Positions 63,676-64,000 of a stretch of 64,000 nt of DNA are shown here, piece after piece. Source of the DNA: Kutzneria kofuensis. GTDB taxonomy: Bacteria > Actinomycetota > Actinomycetes > Mycobacteriales > Pseudonocardiaceae. Made by a program: the position numbers and the translations under genes. The notes under the pieces were generated by a model that saw nothing but the letters and a program-made list of their open reading frames with translations, was not told the origin of the DNA and searched no databases. The first letter of the stretch is position 1. Every line of letters starts with the position of its first letter. The stretch is taken from positions 2,296,038 through 2,360,037 of the forward strand of contig NZ_JACHIR010000001.1 in NCBI RefSeq assembly GCF_014203355.1. Reading direction: 5' to 3'.

Positions 63676-64000
63676 CCGCCGTAACGCTTGCGCAGCTCGA
63701 ACTTCTGCACCTTGCCGGTGGCCGTCCGGGGCAGGCTGTCGACGACGATCAGCGCCGTCGGCTTCTTGAACGACGCGAGCCGGTCCCGGCAGTGCTCGAC
63801 CACATCGTCCAGCGTCGGCGGGTCCGCCGGGTCGACAGCCGTGACGACGGCGACGGGCGTCTGCACCCACTTCTCGTGCCGCGCACCGATGACGGCGACA
63901 TCGCCGACCTTGGGATGGCTGTCGATGACCGCCTCCACCTCGGCGCAGTAGATGTTCTCACCACCGGAGATGATCATGTCCTTCTTCCGGTCGACCACCC
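63672..64000 (-). CDS. Acyl-CoA synthetase (ANL family), C-terminal part
   Basis: About 109 residues, with the 5' part beyond the window edge. DRKKDMIISGGENIYCAEVE is the A8 hinge region, VGDVAVIGARHEKW follows, and LPRTATGKVQKFELRKRYGG includes the A10 Lys (TGKV). This is the C-terminal domain of an AMP-forming fatty-acid or aryl CoA ligase. The substrate is set by the missing N-terminal domain. Its TAG (63674-63672) overlaps the TAA of the convergent phosphodiesterase gene. Confidence 0.92.
   Translation of the reverse strand, partial: VVDRKKDMIISGGENIYCAEVEAVIDSHPKVGDVAVIGARHEKWVQTPVAVVTAVDPADPPTLDDVVEHCRDRLASFKKPTALIVVDSLPRTATGKVQKFELRKRYGG

Overview
The window is GC-rich (roughly 70% G+C) actinobacterial chromosome. 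An SsgA-family morphogenesis protein, a maltokinase, many GTG and leaderless starts, and a type I PKS gene point to a filamentous, spore-forming actinomycete, most likely of the Pseudonocardiales. That placement is inference; no rRNA is present. Coding is dense on both strands. The gene at 1 loses its 3' end and the gene at 64000 loses its 5' end to the window edges.

Left part (1-19.0 kb), mixed chromosomal genes: a TTC38-like TPR protein, a decayed 2'-5' RNA ligase-like gene, a LuxR-type regulator, a TPR membrane protein, a MarR regulator, an SsgA-like protein, a DHA2 efflux pump behind a long palindrome, a GNAT, an SDR and a HerA-like ATPase. A recent IS701-family insertion, with perfect 16-bp ends and a CTAG duplication, sits between the HerA-like gene and orn. 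Next come tRNA-His with promoter and terminator, a cNMP-domain histidine kinase, a maltokinase, a transposase-like protein with a degraded catalytic triad, and a membrane protein.

PKS island (19.2-26.4 kb): an XRE/MmyB-type regulator, a truncated LAL-type ATPase and a one-module PKS (KS-AT-DH remnant-ACP, no KR or TE), followed by a decayed second XRE gene and a longer ATPase lacking its HTH. This is a duplicated regulator pair flanking a minimal PKS. Two near-identical hairpin terminators close the two halves.

Stress/carbohydrate operon (26.4-35.8 kb, minus strand): nine tightly packed genes encode two PfpI-like proteins, a benzoylformate-decarboxylase-like TPP enzyme, an AGE-family sugar epimerase-like protein, GlgX, two STAS anti-anti-sigma proteins, an anti-sigma-type kinase and a SpoIIE phosphatase. 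A response-regulator/thioredoxin-reductase-like fusion is transcribed divergently.

Oxidoreductase cluster (37.8-53.8 kb): five NTF2/SnoaL-like proteins, a VOC protein, a GMC oxidoreductase, several SDRs, a DUF2306 membrane protein, a Rieske ferredoxin with its reductase, a PPOX-type protein, an MFS pump, an F420-reductase-like protein, a TetR repressor with a perfect operator, a DHDPR-like protein and a P450. It looks like a biosynthetic or catabolic pathway, but no scaffold-building enzyme is visible.

Pterin-like/glycolipid locus (53.8-59.2 kb): CDP-alcohol phosphotransferase, MDR dehydrogenase, an aberrant PTPS/QueD-like protein, a GT4 glycosyltransferase, a SAM methyltransferase and a flippase-like membrane protein. 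The last five form one overlapping operon. This is the best candidate for an undescribed system. The right end carries an unknown protein, a LacI regulator, a heptamer tandem repeat, an MFS pump, a phosphodiesterase-like enzyme and part of an acyl-CoA synthetase.
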